Position numbers and translations under genes: made by a program
Source of the DNA: Neoroseomonas alkaliterrae
GTDB taxonomy: Bacteria; Pseudomonadota; Alphaproteobacteria; Acetobacterales; Acetobacteraceae
Direction of reading: 5' to 3'
DNA length: 64,000 bases
NCBI RefSeq assembly: GCF_014199195.1
Contig: NZ_JACIJE010000003.1
Location: 248,001-312,000, forward strand
Part shown: positions 33,295 through 42,682 of the stretch, one piece after another
How the letters are laid out: every line of letters starts with the position of its first letter
How positions within the stretch are numbered: position 1 is the stretch's first letter
The notes under the pieces: generated by a model
What the model saw: only the letters and a program-made list of their open reading frames with translations
Database searches by the model: none
What the model was told of the DNA's origin: nothing

Positions 33295-34164
33295 GTGGAC
33301 GGGCCGGGCGCAGGCGCCGCGCGCGTCACCGTCGTCACCGTCACCTACCGCAGCGCCGCGGCGATGGAGGGCTTCCTCGCCGCCCTGCCGCCGGGCCTGC
33401 CGCTGATCGTCGTGGACAATGCCAGCGGCGACGGCACGGCCGAGCGGATCGCCGCCGCCGCCCCGCAGGCCCGGCTGGTCCGCAATCCGGAGAACCGCGG
33501 CTTCGGCGCGGGGTGCAATGCGGGGCTCGACCTCGTGGGCAGCGAATTCGCCCTGCTTCTCAACCCCGACGCGCGGCTGGCGCCCGGCGCGGTCGAGGCG
33601 CTGGTCGCCGCCGCCGATGCCTGGCCCGATGCCGCCATCATCGCCCCGGCGATCCGGGGCGAGGACGGGGCGCCGGTGCGCTCCTACGACGCCGCCCAGC
33701 AGCGCCGGCGCCTGCTGCCGCGGCGGCGCGGCGCCGAGCCCTGGCCCGAGGGGCCGGCCTGCGTGGAGTTCGTCTCCGGCGCGGCGATGCTGCTGCGCAG
33801 CGCCGATGGCCTGCGCTTCGACGAATCGCTGTTCCTCTTCTACGAGGATGACGAGATCTGCGCCGCCGCGCGCGCCCGCGGCAAGGCCGTGGTCTATGTG
33901 CCCTCGGCGGTGGTGACCCATGCCGGGGGGCGCTCCTCGGCGCCGTCGGCGCGGATCCGCTGGCGCAAGGCCTTCCACATGGCCCTGTCGCGCCAGATCT
34001 TCCGCGCCCGGCATGGTGGCGGGGATGCCGGGGCGCGGCTCGCCCACCATGCGGGCAAGGCGCTCGGCCATGCACTCGGCCTGCGCTGGGGCCGGCTGAT
34101 CGAGGATGCGGCCGGATTCGCCGGCACGCTGGCCTGGCTGCGGCGGCGCCGCACGGGGCGGTGA
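33295..34164 (+). CDS. Glycosyltransferase family 2 (rhamnosyltransferase-like)
   Basis: A 289-residue GT-A enzyme from a GTG at 33295. The core reads TVVTVTYRSAAAMEGFL, IVVDNASGDGT, VRNPENRGFGAGCNAGL and LLLNPDARL, the asparagine- and glycine-rich layout of rhamnosyltransferase-type GT2 proteins, with the D-x-R/NPDAR site for metal and donor. FLFYEDDEICAAARARG supplies the E-D-D-E acceptor loop. It sits nine bases after the dehydrogenase gene and 53 before lptF, and probably extends LPS or another surface polymer. Confidence 0.85.
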   Translation: MDGPGAGAARVTVVTVTYRSAAAMEGFLAALPPGLPLIVVDNASGDGTAERIAAAAPQARLVRNPENRGFGAGCNAGLDLVGSEFALLLNPDARLAPGAVEALVAAADAWPDAAIIAPAIRGEDGAPVRSYDAAQQRRRLLPRRRGAEPWPEGPACVEFVSGAAMLLRSADGLRFDESLFLFYEDDEICAAARARGKAVVYVPSAVVTHAGGRSSAPSARIRWRKAFHMALSRQIFRARHGGGDAGARLAHHAGKALGHALGLRWGRLIEDAAGFAGTLAWLRRRRTGR

Positions 34165-34193
34165 TGGCTGCGAGGCTTCCGGCGGGGGCGGCA

Positions 34194-34205
34194 AACCTCT
34201 AGGTT
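34194..34205. promoter_or_regulatory. Small dyad before lptF
   Basis: AACCT-CT-AGGTT is a 12-bp near-perfect palindrome in the 53-base gap before lptF, 12 bases ahead of the ATG. It could be an operator for the LPS-export run or overlap its promoter, but its short length allows chance. Confidence 0.25.
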
Positions 34206-34217
34206 GTCCTCTTCCCC

Positions 34218-35366
34218 ATGACCCGCATCGACCGCTACCTGTTCCGTCAGCTCTCGCTCGCCCTGATCGCCGTGACGGTCGGGCTGGCTGCGCTTGTCTG
34301 GCTCACGCAGTCGCTGCGCTTCATCGAGCTGGTGCTCGACCGCGGCCTCTCCCTGCTCGTCTTCGTCGAGCTGACGAGCCTGATGCTGCCCTCCTTCTTC
34401 GCCGTCATCCTGCCGATCACGACCTTCATCGTGGTGCTGTTCGTCTATGTCCGGCTCGCGAGCGACCGCGAGCTGGTGGTGATGCGCGCGGCGGGGCTAT
34501 CGCAATGGCGCCTGGCGCGGCCCGCCATCCTGCTCGCCATGATCGCGACGGCGCTCTGCGTGCTGCTCAACCTGTGGCTCGTGCCGCTGAGCCATGCGGC
34601 CTTCCGCCAGTGGCAGTTCGAGATCCGCAACCAGCTCGTCGGCGTGCTCCTGCAGGAGGGCGTGTTCAGCCAGGTGGGCGAGGATCTCACGGTCTATGCC
34701 CGCTACCGCGACCCGGATGGCACGCTGCGCGGCATCCTGGTGCATGACCAGCGCGACCCGGGCGCGCCGGTGACCATCCTCGCCGAGCAGGGCCGCATCA
34801 CCACCACGCCGACCGGGCCGCGCGTCACGCTGCTCAACGGCGTGCGCCAGCAGGTCGAGCGCGCGCCTGCCAATGCCGCGCCGGGCCTGCCGCCGCTGCG
34901 CCTCAATGTGCTGACCTTCAGCGAGAACAGCATCGACCTCGCCCGCGCGACGCGCGGCGACGAGGCCCGCTCGCGCGATGCGCGCGAACGCACGGTGGCC
35001 GAGCTGCTCTACCCCGACCCGGCCGAGGGGCTGCGCGAGCGCGAGATCCGCCGCTACTACGCCGAGGCGCATCAGCGCCTGGCCGGCCCGCTGACCACGC
35101 TCAGCTTCGCCCTGGTCGGGCTCGCGGTGGCGCTGACCGGGGAGTTCCGGCGCCATGGCGGCGGGCTCAGGATCGCGATCGGCATCGGCATCGTGGTCGG
35201 CCTGCTCGCCTTCGGCCTGACGGGCGGCAATCTCGCGGCGCGCGACAATGGCTGGGTGCCGCTGATCTGGCTGCAGGCGGTGCTGCCGGGCATGATCGCG
35301 GCCTGGTGGCTCGGCGGCGCGCCGGGCTGGCCGAGACAGGCGCCGCCCGCGGTGGCCGCGCCATGA
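34218..35366 (+). CDS. lptF: LPS export permease LptF
   Basis: A 382-residue YjgP/YjgQ permease. Membrane helices lie near residues 13-35, 52-75, 98-120 and, after a large periplasmic jellyroll domain (about 130-275), at 290-310, 318-335 and 343-360. RLASDRELVVMRAAGLSQWRL is the cytoplasmic coupling loop that meets the LptB ATPase. LptF and LptG, with LptB2, pull LPS from the inner membrane and feed it to the LptC-A-D bridge. It overlaps lptG by four bases and heads the lptF-lptG-lptD-surA-rsmA run. LptA, LptB and LptC are not in the window. Confidence 0.95.
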   Translation: MTRIDRYLFRQLSLALIAVTVGLAALVWLTQSLRFIELVLDRGLSLLVFVELTSLMLPSFFAVILPITTFIVVLFVYVRLASDRELVVMRAAGLSQWRLARPAILLAMIATALCVLLNLWLVPLSHAAFRQWQFEIRNQLVGVLLQEGVFSQVGEDLTVYARYRDPDGTLRGILVHDQRDPGAPVTILAEQGRITTTPTGPRVTLLNGVRQQVERAPANAAPGLPPLRLNVLTFSENSIDLARATRGDEARSRDARERTVAELLYPDPAEGLREREIRRYYAEAHQRLAGPLTTLSFALVGLAVALTGEFRRHGGGLRIAIGIGIVVGLLAFGLTGGNLAARDNGWVPLIWLQAVLPGMIAAWWLGGAPGWPRQAPPAVAAP

Positions 35367-36487
35367 CGATCGCCAAGACCCTCACGCTCTACGTCTCGCG
35401 GCGCTTCGCCGCCATGACGCTCGCGATGCTCGCCGCGCTGGCGGGCCTCGTGGCGCTGTTCGACCTGATCGAGCTGCTGCGCCGCGCGGCGACGCGCCAG
35501 GAAGCGACCTTCGGCCTCGTCTCGCAGATCGCCGCGCTGCGCCTGCCCTTCGTCGCGATGCAGATCCTGCCCTTCGCCATCCTGCTCGGCGGCATCGCAG
35601 CCTTCTGGCGCCTGACGCGCTCCTCCGAACTGGTGGTGGCGCGGGCGGCCGGCGTCTCGGCCTGGGGCTTCCTCAGCGGCCCGGTCGCGGTCGCGGTGCT
35701 GCTCGGCGCGCTGGCGACGACGATGGTCTCGCCGATCTCCTCGGCCATGCTCGCGCGCGCGGAGCGGCTGGACGCGCAATACCTGCGCAACGTCTCGGGC
35801 ATCACCGCGCTGGCCGGCGGGCGGCTGTGGCTGCGCCAGTCGGACCCCGGGCTCGACCCGCGCGGGGTCGCCATCCTGTCCGGCCGGCCGGTGCCGTTGC
35901 GCGACCTCCGCCCGGGGGAGGCCTTCCGCCTCGACGCGGTGACCATCTGGCGCCTCTCGGCCGAGGACCGCCCGCTTGCGCGGGTCGAGGCCCCCTCGGC
36001 CGTGCTCACGCCGGGGCGCTGGGTGATCGAGGGCGCCATCTCCTTCGGCAATGACCGCCAGCCCTCCCCCGCGCAGCGGCTGGTGCTGCCGACGGAACTC
36101 ACACCGGAGCGCATCCAGGATTCCTTCGCGAGCCCCGACACCCTCTCCTTCTGGGCGCTGCCCGGCTTCATCCAGGTGCTGGAGAATGCGGGCTTCTCGG
36201 CGGTGCGGCACCGGCTGCACTTCCAGTCGCTGCTGGCGCTGCCGCTGCTCGCCGCGGCGATGGCGCTGCTCGCCGCCGGGTTCTCGATGCGCTCCTCCCG
36301 CCGCGGCGGCGTCGCGCAGATGATCGGCGGCGGCGTCGCCGCAGGCTTCGCCCTGTTCGTGATCGACAAGGTGACCGGCGAATTCGGGGAGGCCGGCACG
36401 CTGCCGGTCGCCTTCGCCGCCTGGGCGCCGGCGGGCGCGGGCTTCCTGCTCGCGACCGCGCTGCTGCTGCATCTCGAGGACGGCTGA
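35363..36487 (+). CDS. lptG: LPS export permease LptG
   Basis: A 374-residue partner of LptF with the same build: N-terminal helices (ALAGLVALFDLIELLRRA), the coupling loop LTRSSELVVARAAGVSAWGF, a periplasmic jellyroll (about 115-265) and C-terminal helices (LLALPLLAAAMALLAAGFSM, IGGGVAAGFALFVIDKV). It starts on the LptF stop (ATGA), ensuring equal production, and is followed after six bases by lptD. The Lpt pair is essential in most Gram-negative bacteria. Confidence 0.95.
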   Translation: MTIAKTLTLYVSRRFAAMTLAMLAALAGLVALFDLIELLRRAATRQEATFGLVSQIAALRLPFVAMQILPFAILLGGIAAFWRLTRSSELVVARAAGVSAWGFLSGPVAVAVLLGALATTMVSPISSAMLARAERLDAQYLRNVSGITALAGGRLWLRQSDPGLDPRGVAILSGRPVPLRDLRPGEAFRLDAVTIWRLSAEDRPLARVEAPSAVLTPGRWVIEGAISFGNDRQPSPAQRLVLPTELTPERIQDSFASPDTLSFWALPGFIQVLENAGFSAVRHRLHFQSLLALPLLAAAMALLAAGFSMRSSRRGGVAQMIGGGVAAGFALFVIDKVTGEFGEAGTLPVAFAAWAPAGAGFLLATALLLHLEDG

Positions 36488-36493
36488 GACCCG

Positions 36494-38755
36494 ATGGCCC
36501 GAACCTCACGCGAGGCGCCGCTCGCCGCCCTGCTCGCGCTGCTCGCCGCGCCCGCCTTCGGGCAGGCCGTGGTGCAGCCGCCGATCGTCGCGCCCACGCC
36601 CATCGCCCCCGTGCTGCCCGGCGCGCCGGCGCCCGCCCCCGCGCCGGCTGCCCCCGCGCGCGGAGAAGACCAGCCCGTCACCTTCACCGCCGAGGAGGTG
36701 GAATACGACCAGAACCGCGCCCTGGTCGTGGCCCGCGGCCGGGTCGAGGCGTGGCAGGGCAATCGCGTGCTCCGCGCGGACGAGTTCACCTACGACCGCA
36801 ACACCGGCGTCGCCACCGCGCGCGGCAATGTCCAACTGATCGAGGGGGATGGGCAGGTCGTCTTCGCCGACAGCGTGGTGCTCGAGAACCAGTTCCGCGA
36901 CGGCGTGCTCGAGGGGCTGCGCGGGCTGCTCGCGCAGAATGGGCGCGTCGCGGCCGCCGGGGCGCGGCGCACGGGCGGGACCGTCTTCGACCTCTCGCGC
37001 GTCGTCTATTCGGCCTGCGATCCCTGCCGCGACGACCCGCTCGCCCCGCCGATCTGGCAGCTGCGCGCGCGCACGGCGACGCTCGACCAGCAGGCGCGCC
37101 AGGCGCGCTACCGCGACGCGGTGGTGGAGTTCGGCGGCGTGCCGCTGTTCTGGACGCCCTACCTGCAGCATCCGGCGGGCGACGCGCCGCGCCAGTCGGG
37201 CTTCCTCAGCCCCACCTTCGGCATCACGCGCTTCCTCGGCGCCTTCGTGGAGGCGCCCTACTACTGGGCGATCGACGAGAGCCAGGAACTGGTGCTGCGC
37301 CCGCAGATCGCCACCAGCGCGGTGCCCAATCTGGGCCTCGAATACCGTCGCCGCTTCAACTTCGGCGAGATCGAGGCGGAGGGCTCGCTCGGCTATCTCG
37401 ACGGCTCGGACAACACCGAGCGCGGCTTCGGCGGCCACATCTTCTCGCGCGGGCGCTTCAGCCTGGACGAAACCTGGCGCGCCGGCTTCGACCTCAACCT
37501 CGCGACCTCGGAGGACTACCTCCGCATATACCGCTACGGCGCGCGGCGCCTGCTCTCCACGCAGGTCTTCACCGAGGGCTTCTGGGGCCCGGATTCCTAC
37601 GCGCGGGTGGACGGGCGCGGCTTCCAGGGCCTGCGCCGGACGGACGACAATTCCCGCATCCCGGTGGTGCTGCCGAACATCTACTGGGACTGGCGCTCGC
37701 CGGTCGATCCCCTCGGCGGCACCTTCACCATCGACACCTGGAACTTCGCGGTGTTCCGCCGCACCGGCACCAGCACCCAGCGGGCATCGAGCCGCATCGG
37801 CTACGTGCTGCCGGCAACCGACGCCATCGGCGGGCTCTGGACGCTGCGCGCGCAGGCCGATCTCGCGGCCTATGGCTACACCGACCTCGCCGGTCCGCCG
37901 AACTTCTCGACCGCGGCCGACAACGGCAGCGCGGTCCAGGCCAATATCCGCGCCGGCCTCGACTGGCGGATGCCCTTCATCCGCCAGGCCGGAGAATACG
38001 GCCACCAGATCGTCGAGCCGCGGGTGCAGATCGTGACCGGCCCGGTGACGGGCGCGCAGGCGCGCATCCCGAACGAGGACAGCATCGACCTCGAATTCAC
38101 CGATGCCAACCTGTTCCGGCTGAACCGCTTCTCGGGCCGCGACCGGCAGGAGGGCGGCACCCGCGTGGACTATGCGCTGCGCGCCGCCTGGCACTTCCCG
38201 AACGGCGGGATGATCGAGGGGCTGGCCGGGGCCTCCTACCGCTTCCAGCGCGACGGCGGGCCCTTCTTCGCGGGCAGCGGGCTCGAGAACCGCGCCTCGG
38301 ACTATGTGGCGCGGGCGCGGATCATGCCGGTCTCCTGGCTCGAATTCCTCGGCCGCGGGCGCTTCGACCAGGAGGACGGGAACATGCGCTTCCTCGACCT
38401 CTCGACCTCGGTCAGCCTGCCCACCCGCACGACGATCACCGCCGGCTATCTCTACACCCCCGCCGCACCCTACCTGACGCCGGTGCGCAACCGGGACGAG
38501 GTGGCGCTCGGAATCACCCAGCAGATCGGCCACTGGCGCTTCGCAGCCTATGGGCGCTACGACCTCGACCTCAACCGCGGCGTGACGCTCAGCGCCTCCG
38601 CCGCCTATGAGGATGAATGCTTCCTGCTCGAGGCCCGCTTCCTGCGCCGCTTTGCCGAAGACCCCGCGACCGGGGCGCAGTATCCGGCGAACACCATCCT
38701 GCTGTTCCGGATCGGCCTCAAGACGATCGGCGACATCGGTTTCCGCGCGATCTGA
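36494..38755 (+). CDS. lptD: LPS-assembly protein LptD
   Basis: A 753-residue outer-membrane protein with a signal peptide (LAALLALLAAPAFGQA). After a Pro-rich linker comes the OstA-like periplasmic domain (EVEYDQNRALVVARGRVEAW and VATARGNVQLIEG, about 72-140), the part that docks to LptA. The rest is a 26-strand barrel rich in aromatic-ended strands, containing PYLQHPAGDAPRQSGFLSPT, a conserved LptD segment, and ECFLLEARFLRRF near the end. Cysteines at YSACDPC and ECFLL are candidates for the LptD disulfides. It inserts LPS into the outer leaflet and needs BamB-dependent assembly and SurA, encoded next. Confidence 0.95.
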   Translation: MARTSREAPLAALLALLAAPAFGQAVVQPPIVAPTPIAPVLPGAPAPAPAPAAPARGEDQPVTFTAEEVEYDQNRALVVARGRVEAWQGNRVLRADEFTYDRNTGVATARGNVQLIEGDGQVVFADSVVLENQFRDGVLEGLRGLLAQNGRVAAAGARRTGGTVFDLSRVVYSACDPCRDDPLAPPIWQLRARTATLDQQARQARYRDAVVEFGGVPLFWTPYLQHPAGDAPRQSGFLSPTFGITRFLGAFVEAPYYWAIDESQELVLRPQIATSAVPNLGLEYRRRFNFGEIEAEGSLGYLDGSDNTERGFGGHIFSRGRFSLDETWRAGFDLNLATSEDYLRIYRYGARRLLSTQVFTEGFWGPDSYARVDGRGFQGLRRTDDNSRIPVVLPNIYWDWRSPVDPLGGTFTIDTWNFAVFRRTGTSTQRASSRIGYVLPATDAIGGLWTLRAQADLAAYGYTDLAGPPNFSTAADNGSAVQANIRAGLDWRMPFIRQAGEYGHQIVEPRVQIVTGPVTGAQARIPNEDSIDLEFTDANLFRLNRFSGRDRQEGGTRVDYALRAAWHFPNGGMIEGLAGASYRFQRDGGPFFAGSGLENRASDYVARARIMPVSWLEFLGRGRFDQEDGNMRFLDLSTSVSLPTRTTITAGYLYTPAAPYLTPVRNRDEVALGITQQIGHWRFAAYGRYDLDLNRGVTLSASAAYEDECFLLEARFLRRFAEDPATGAQYPANTILLFRIGLKTIGDIGFRAI

Positions 38756-38801
38756 CGCGACGGTAGCCCCGACCGGCCCGAGGCTCTATGAAGACCCCGC
38801 C

Positions 38802-40154
38802 ATGACAGCCGCGACGCAAACCCCCGCCCGGCGCCGCTTCCGCTTCGCGCTCTGCGCCGTCGCGGCGATCGCCGGCGCCATCGCCTTCGCCAGCCCCGCC
38901 ACGGCGCAGGCGCCCCGCGTGAACCGCATCGCCGCGGTGGTGAACGGCGACGTGGTGACGCTCGCCGAGGTCGAGAGCCGCCGGCGGCTGCTGGCGCTCT
39001 CCGCCGGCATCACCGGCGAAAGCGCGGGCCGCGCCAACGACCAGATCCTGCGCCTGCTGATCGACGAGCGCCTGCGCATGCAGGAGGTCGCGCGCCGCCG
39101 CATACCCGTCACCGACCAGGACATCGCCGACGCGGTCGCCGAGATCGAGAGCCGCAACGGCCTGCCCCCCGGCGGCCTCAGGGAGAACCTCCGCCGCGGC
39201 GGCATAGACCCGCGCGTGCTCTACGACCAGATCCGCGCGCAGCTCGGCTGGAACCGGCTGCTGCGGGCGCTGCTCGGCCAGCAGGCGAGCATCTCCGAGG
39301 CCGAGATCAACGAATACCTCGCCGCCGCGCGCGCGCGCATCGGCCAGCCCGAATACCTCGTTTCCGAGATCTTCATCCCGCTCACCAACCCGGCCCAGGA
39401 GGCCGAGGTGCAGCGCTTCGTCGCCGACATCATCGCGCGCCTGCGCCAGGGCGCGCCCTTCCCGATGGTGGCGACGCAGTTCAGCCAGGCGCAGTCGGCC
39501 CTGCTCGGCGGCGATCTCGGCTGGATCCAGACCGAGCGCCTCGATCCCGAAGTGGCGGCCGTCGTCCGCCAGATGCCCGAGGGCGCGGTCTCCAACCCGA
39601 TCCGCGTGCCGGGCGGCTTCCAGATCGTCACCCTGCGCCAGAAGCGCACAGCGGGGCGGGACATGGCGACCATGCTGACGCTGCGCCAGGCCGTGCTGCC
39701 CTTCGAGGGACAGGTGAACCCCGCCGCGCCGACGCTGCAGCAGCTCCGCCAGGTGGAGGCGGCCCAGCGGCTTTCGGAATCCGCCCGCTCCTGCGAGGGG
39801 CTGGAGGCCGCGGCGCGCACCGGCGCGCGCGTCGCCGATCCGGGCCCGCTGCGCCTGGACAGCATCAACCCGCCGGAACTGCGCGAGCTGCTCGGCAGCC
39901 TGCCGGTCGGACGGCCGTCGCAGCCCATCGTCACCCCCGATGGCGTGATGGTGATTGCGGTCTGCTCGCGCGAGACGCGCAACCTCGCCGAGATCACGCC
40001 CGAGATGGCGCGCGACAGCCTGCTGCGGGAGCGGGTGGAGCTCGTCTCCCGCCAGGTGCTGCGCGACCTGCAGCGGCGCGCGCAGATCGAAATCCGGATC
40101 GGCGCCGGCGCGACCCCCGCCGCCGGCCAGGCACCCGCCCGGCGCGGCGGCTGA
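38802..40154 (+). CDS. surA: Periplasmic chaperone and peptidyl-prolyl isomerase SurA
   Basis: A 450-residue secreted protein. The signal peptide ends near SPATAQA. The N-terminal SurA domain (VNRIAAVVNGDVVTLAEVES, then NDQILRLLIDERLRMQEVAR) is followed by a first parvulin domain with YLVSEIFIPLTNP, ATQFSQAQSALLGGDLGWIQ and FQIVTLRQKR, and a second, degenerate one with IVTPDGVMVIAVCSRE. SurA escorts beta-barrel proteins such as LptD to the BAM complex. It lies between lptD and rsmA; the pdxA gene often found here in other bacteria is missing. Confidence 0.93.
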   Translation: MTAATQTPARRRFRFALCAVAAIAGAIAFASPATAQAPRVNRIAAVVNGDVVTLAEVESRRRLLALSAGITGESAGRANDQILRLLIDERLRMQEVARRRIPVTDQDIADAVAEIESRNGLPPGGLRENLRRGGIDPRVLYDQIRAQLGWNRLLRALLGQQASISEAEINEYLAAARARIGQPEYLVSEIFIPLTNPAQEAEVQRFVADIIARLRQGAPFPMVATQFSQAQSALLGGDLGWIQTERLDPEVAAVVRQMPEGAVSNPIRVPGGFQIVTLRQKRTAGRDMATMLTLRQAVLPFEGQVNPAAPTLQQLRQVEAAQRLSESARSCEGLEAAARTGARVADPGPLRLDSINPPELRELLGSLPVGRPSQPIVTPDGVMVIAVCSRETRNLAEITPEMARDSLLRERVELVSRQVLRDLQRRAQIEIRIGAGATPAAGQAPARRGG

Positions 40155-40164
40155 CGCGCCCGGC

Positions 40165-41031
40165 ATGGCAGACCTGCCGAGCCTGCGCGAGACGGTCGCG
40201 CGGCACGGGCTCGATGCGCGCAAGTCGCTCGGCCAGCATTTCCTGCTCGACCCCGCGCTCTGCGCGCGCATCGCCGCGCTGGCGGGCGACCTCGCGGGGC
40301 GGCATGTCATCGAGGTCGGGCCCGGCCCCGGCGGGCTGACCCGCGCGCTGCTCGCCACGGAAGCGGCGGAGGTGGTGGCGCTGGAACTCGACCGCCGCGC
40401 GGTCGCCGCGCTGGCCGAACTCGCCGCCGCCCATCCCGGCCGGCTGCGCGTGATCGAGGGGGATGCGCTGAAGGCCGACCCGGCGGCGCTGGTTCCCGCG
40501 CCGCGGCGCATCGTCGCCAACCTGCCCTACAACGTCGCCTCGCCGCTGCTGGTGCGCTGGCTGCGCGGCGCCGCCAGCCTCGAGGGCATGACGCTGATGT
40601 TCCAGCAGGAGGTCGCCGAACGCATCTGCGCCGCGCCGGACACCGAGGCCTATGGGCGGCTCTCCGTGCTCGCGCAGTGGCGCTGCCGCTGCGCGATGCT
40701 GCTGCGCCTGCCGCCCGGCGCCTTCAGCCCCCCCCCCAAGGTCTTCTCGGCCGTGGTCGGCTTCACGCCGCACGCCGAGGATCCCGGCCCCGCGCTGTTC
40801 GCCGCCATGGAGCGCGTCACCGCGGCGGCGTTCGGCCAGCGGCGGAAGATGCTGCGCGGCGCGCTGAGGCCGCTCGGCGAGGCGGAGGCGCTGCTCGCCG
40901 CCGCCGGCATAGACGGCGCCCGCCGTGCCGAGACGCTGGGCATTGCCGAGTTCCACCGCCTCGCTTCCTGCCTGCTGGCGCGCGAGACGAGAGCCGTTTC
41001 CGATCGCATTGGCTCACCGAAACGAATCTAG
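40165..41031 (+). CDS. rsmA: 16S rRNA dimethyladenosine transferase RsmA (KsgA)
   Basis: A 288-residue methyltransferase that dimethylates two adjacent adenines in the 3' hairpin of 16S rRNA and acts as a late checkpoint of 30S assembly. The family motifs are KSLGQHFLLDPAL at the N-terminus, IEVGPGPGGLTRALL (motif I), VVALELDRRAV and NLPYNVASPLL (the catalytic N-L-P-Y). The C-terminal domain ends with GIAEFHRLASCLLA. It starts ten bases after surA and ends the run; a hairpin lies between it and the convergent AEC transporter gene. Confidence 0.97.
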   Translation: MADLPSLRETVARHGLDARKSLGQHFLLDPALCARIAALAGDLAGRHVIEVGPGPGGLTRALLATEAAEVVALELDRRAVAALAELAAAHPGRLRVIEGDALKADPAALVPAPRRIVANLPYNVASPLLVRWLRGAASLEGMTLMFQQEVAERICAAPDTEAYGRLSVLAQWRCRCAMLLRLPPGAFSPPPKVFSAVVGFTPHAEDPGPALFAAMERVTAAAFGQRRKMLRGALRPLGEAEALLAAAGIDGARRAETLGIAEFHRLASCLLARETRAVSDRIGSPKRI

Positions 41032-41056
41032 CCCATTGTTTTCGCGAGCATCTTCA

Positions 41057-41087
41057 CCCGACCCGATGATCCCATCCGGTCGGGATC
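41057..41087. terminator. Hairpin(s) between rsmA and the AEC transporter gene
   Basis: Two overlapping, mutually exclusive stems are possible: CCCGACC (41057-41063) with GGTCGGG (41078-41084), and GATCCC (41068-41073) with GGGATC (41082-41087). Either could terminate transcription from the convergent genes. No T-run is present. Confidence 0.4.
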
Positions 41088-41091
41088 CGCT

Positions 41092-42015
41092 TTAGGGGCG
41101 GAACCAGGCCAGGACCGCCGCCAGGGTGAACACCGAGATCACGGTCGAGACCAGCACCGTCGCCCCGGACCGCTCCGCCCCCGTGCGGTAGCGCCGCGCC
41201 AGCATGAAGGCATTGGCGCCGGTCGGCAGCGCGGCCGAGGTCACGGCGACCGCCGTCTCCAGCGCGCCGAGCCCCATCGCGAGGCAGATGCCCCAGACCA
41301 GCAGCGGCAGCACTGCGAGCTTGAGCGCGAGGCTCCAGGCCACCTCCCCCATCGCGCCCGCCACCCGGAAGGAGGCGAGCGAGCCGCCGAGGCAGAACAG
41401 CGCGAGCGGCGGGCTCGCCGCGCCGAGCAGTTCGAGCGTCCGCCGCGCCGCGCCCGGCACCGGCAGGTGCAGCGCGTTCCACACCAGCGCGAGCAGCACC
41501 GCCATCACGATCGGGTTGCGCACCACGCCCCCGAGCGTGGCGCGCAGCACGCGGAGCGGCGGCGCGTGCCGGTGCAGCCCGATCTCCACCACCACCGTCC
41601 CGAGGCTCAGCAGCACCATCGAATGCAGCGCGATGATGGCGAGCAGCACCGCGAGCCCCGCCTCCTCATAGGCGGCGGCGACGAGGGGAATGCCCATCAT
41701 CACCGTGTTGCCGAAGGTGGCGTTCAGTCCGAACAGCCCGGCCTCGCCGAGCGGCATGCCGAGCCGCCGCGCGCCGAGCCACATCGCGAACGCATAGACG
41801 ACGAGCGCGGCGAGGAAGAAGGCGAAGGCCGCCGGCCCGCCCCCGCCATGGCCCGAGGTGCCGCCGGCGAAGAGCAGCGCCGGCGAGGCGACGCCGAAGG
41901 TGAACCCGATCAGGACGCGGAAGCCGGCCTCATCCACGAAGCCGCGCACCGCCGCACCCCAGCCCAGCGCGACGATGAGGAAGACCGGCGCGACGATGTC
42001 GAGGATGGCGGTCAC
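41092..42015 (-). CDS. AEC (auxin efflux carrier) family transporter
   Basis: A 307-residue inner-membrane carrier with a GTG start and about ten hydrophobic helices. The family pattern shows in ILDIVAPVFLIVALGWGAAV, FGLNATFGNTVMMGIPLV and PLALFCLGGSLASFR, and ALPTGANAFMLARRY near the C-terminus, the conserved P-x-G-x-N-x-F-x-x-A motif of AEC carriers. Members export or import small organic acids such as malate or malonate. It lies 31 bases after gmk on the same strand and may be read with it. The substrate is unknown. Confidence 0.9.
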   Translation of the reverse strand: MTAILDIVAPVFLIVALGWGAAVRGFVDEAGFRVLIGFTFGVASPALLFAGGTSGHGGGGPAAFAFFLAALVVYAFAMWLGARRLGMPLGEAGLFGLNATFGNTVMMGIPLVAAAYEEAGLAVLLAIIALHSMVLLSLGTVVVEIGLHRHAPPLRVLRATLGGVVRNPIVMAVLLALVWNALHLPVPGAARRTLELLGAASPPLALFCLGGSLASFRVAGAMGEVAWSLALKLAVLPLLVWGICLAMGLGALETAVAVTSAALPTGANAFMLARRYRTGAERSGATVLVSTVISVFTLAAVLAWFRP

Positions 42016-42046
42016 GCGCGCATCCCGGAAGCCGCGCCGCGCCCGC

Positions 42047-42682
42047 TCATCCGGCGAGCAGCGCCGCGATGAAGGCCGACATGCCGGTCTGCCGCCGCCG
42101 CTCGCTGCGCGCGGCGTGCAGGATGGCGCGCACCTGCGCCACCGTCGCGTCGAAGTCGCGGTTGACCACGACGTGGTCGAACTCGTCCCAGTGCGCGATC
42201 TCCTCGCGCGCGGCGGCCATGCGGCGGGCGATCTCGACCTCGCTGTCCTGCCCGCGGCCGCGCAGCCGCGCCTCGAGGTCGGGCAGCGAGGGCGGCAGGA
42301 GGAAGACGCCGACCACGTCCTCCGGCAACGCCGCCTTCATCTGGCGATGGCCCTGCCATTCGATGTCGAACAGCACGTCGCGCCCGGCCGCCAGCGCCGC
42401 CTCCACCGGCCCGCGCGGCGTGCCGTAGGCGCGGCCGAGGAAGCGCGCATGTTCGAGGAACTCGCCGCGCGCGGCCATGGCGTCGAACTCGGCCTCGGTC
42501 TTGAAGAAGTAGTGCACGCCCTCCTGCTCGGCCGGGCGCGGCGCGCGGGTGGTGGCGCTGACGGAAAGCGACAGCGCGGGCTCGGTGGCGAGCAGCGCGC
42601 GCGAGACGGAGGTCTTGCCCGCACCGGGCGCGGCCGCGAGCACGAGGCACAGGCCGCGCCGGGCGATGCCCTCATTCGACAT
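42047..42682 (-). CDS. gmk: Guanylate kinase
   Basis: A 211-residue kinase that phosphorylates GMP (and dGMP) with ATP. The P-loop is APGAGKTSV (about residues 18-26), followed by the GMP-binding segment SVSATTRAPRPAEQEGVHYFF and FLEHARFLGRAYGTPRGPVE. IEWQGHRQMK supplies the D/E-x-x-x-Q region. Length and motifs are standard. Its start lies within the last 11 bases of yicC, so the two are coupled; yicC-gmk adjacency is widely conserved. Confidence 0.96.
   Translation of the reverse strand: MSNEGIARRGLCLVLAAAPGAGKTSVSRALLATEPALSLSVSATTRAPRPAEQEGVHYFFKTEAEFDAMAARGEFLEHARFLGRAYGTPRGPVEAALAAGRDVLFDIEWQGHRQMKAALPEDVVGVFLLPPSLPDLEARLRGRGQDSEVEIARRMAAAREEIAHWDEFDHVVVNRDFDATVAQVRAILHAARSERRRQTGMSAFIAALLAG

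Noticed and set aside
36506..38533. Minus-strand open frame opposite lptD
   Set aside because: The plus strand encodes an obvious LptD with signal peptide and barrel; the opposite frame has only low-complexity sequence.
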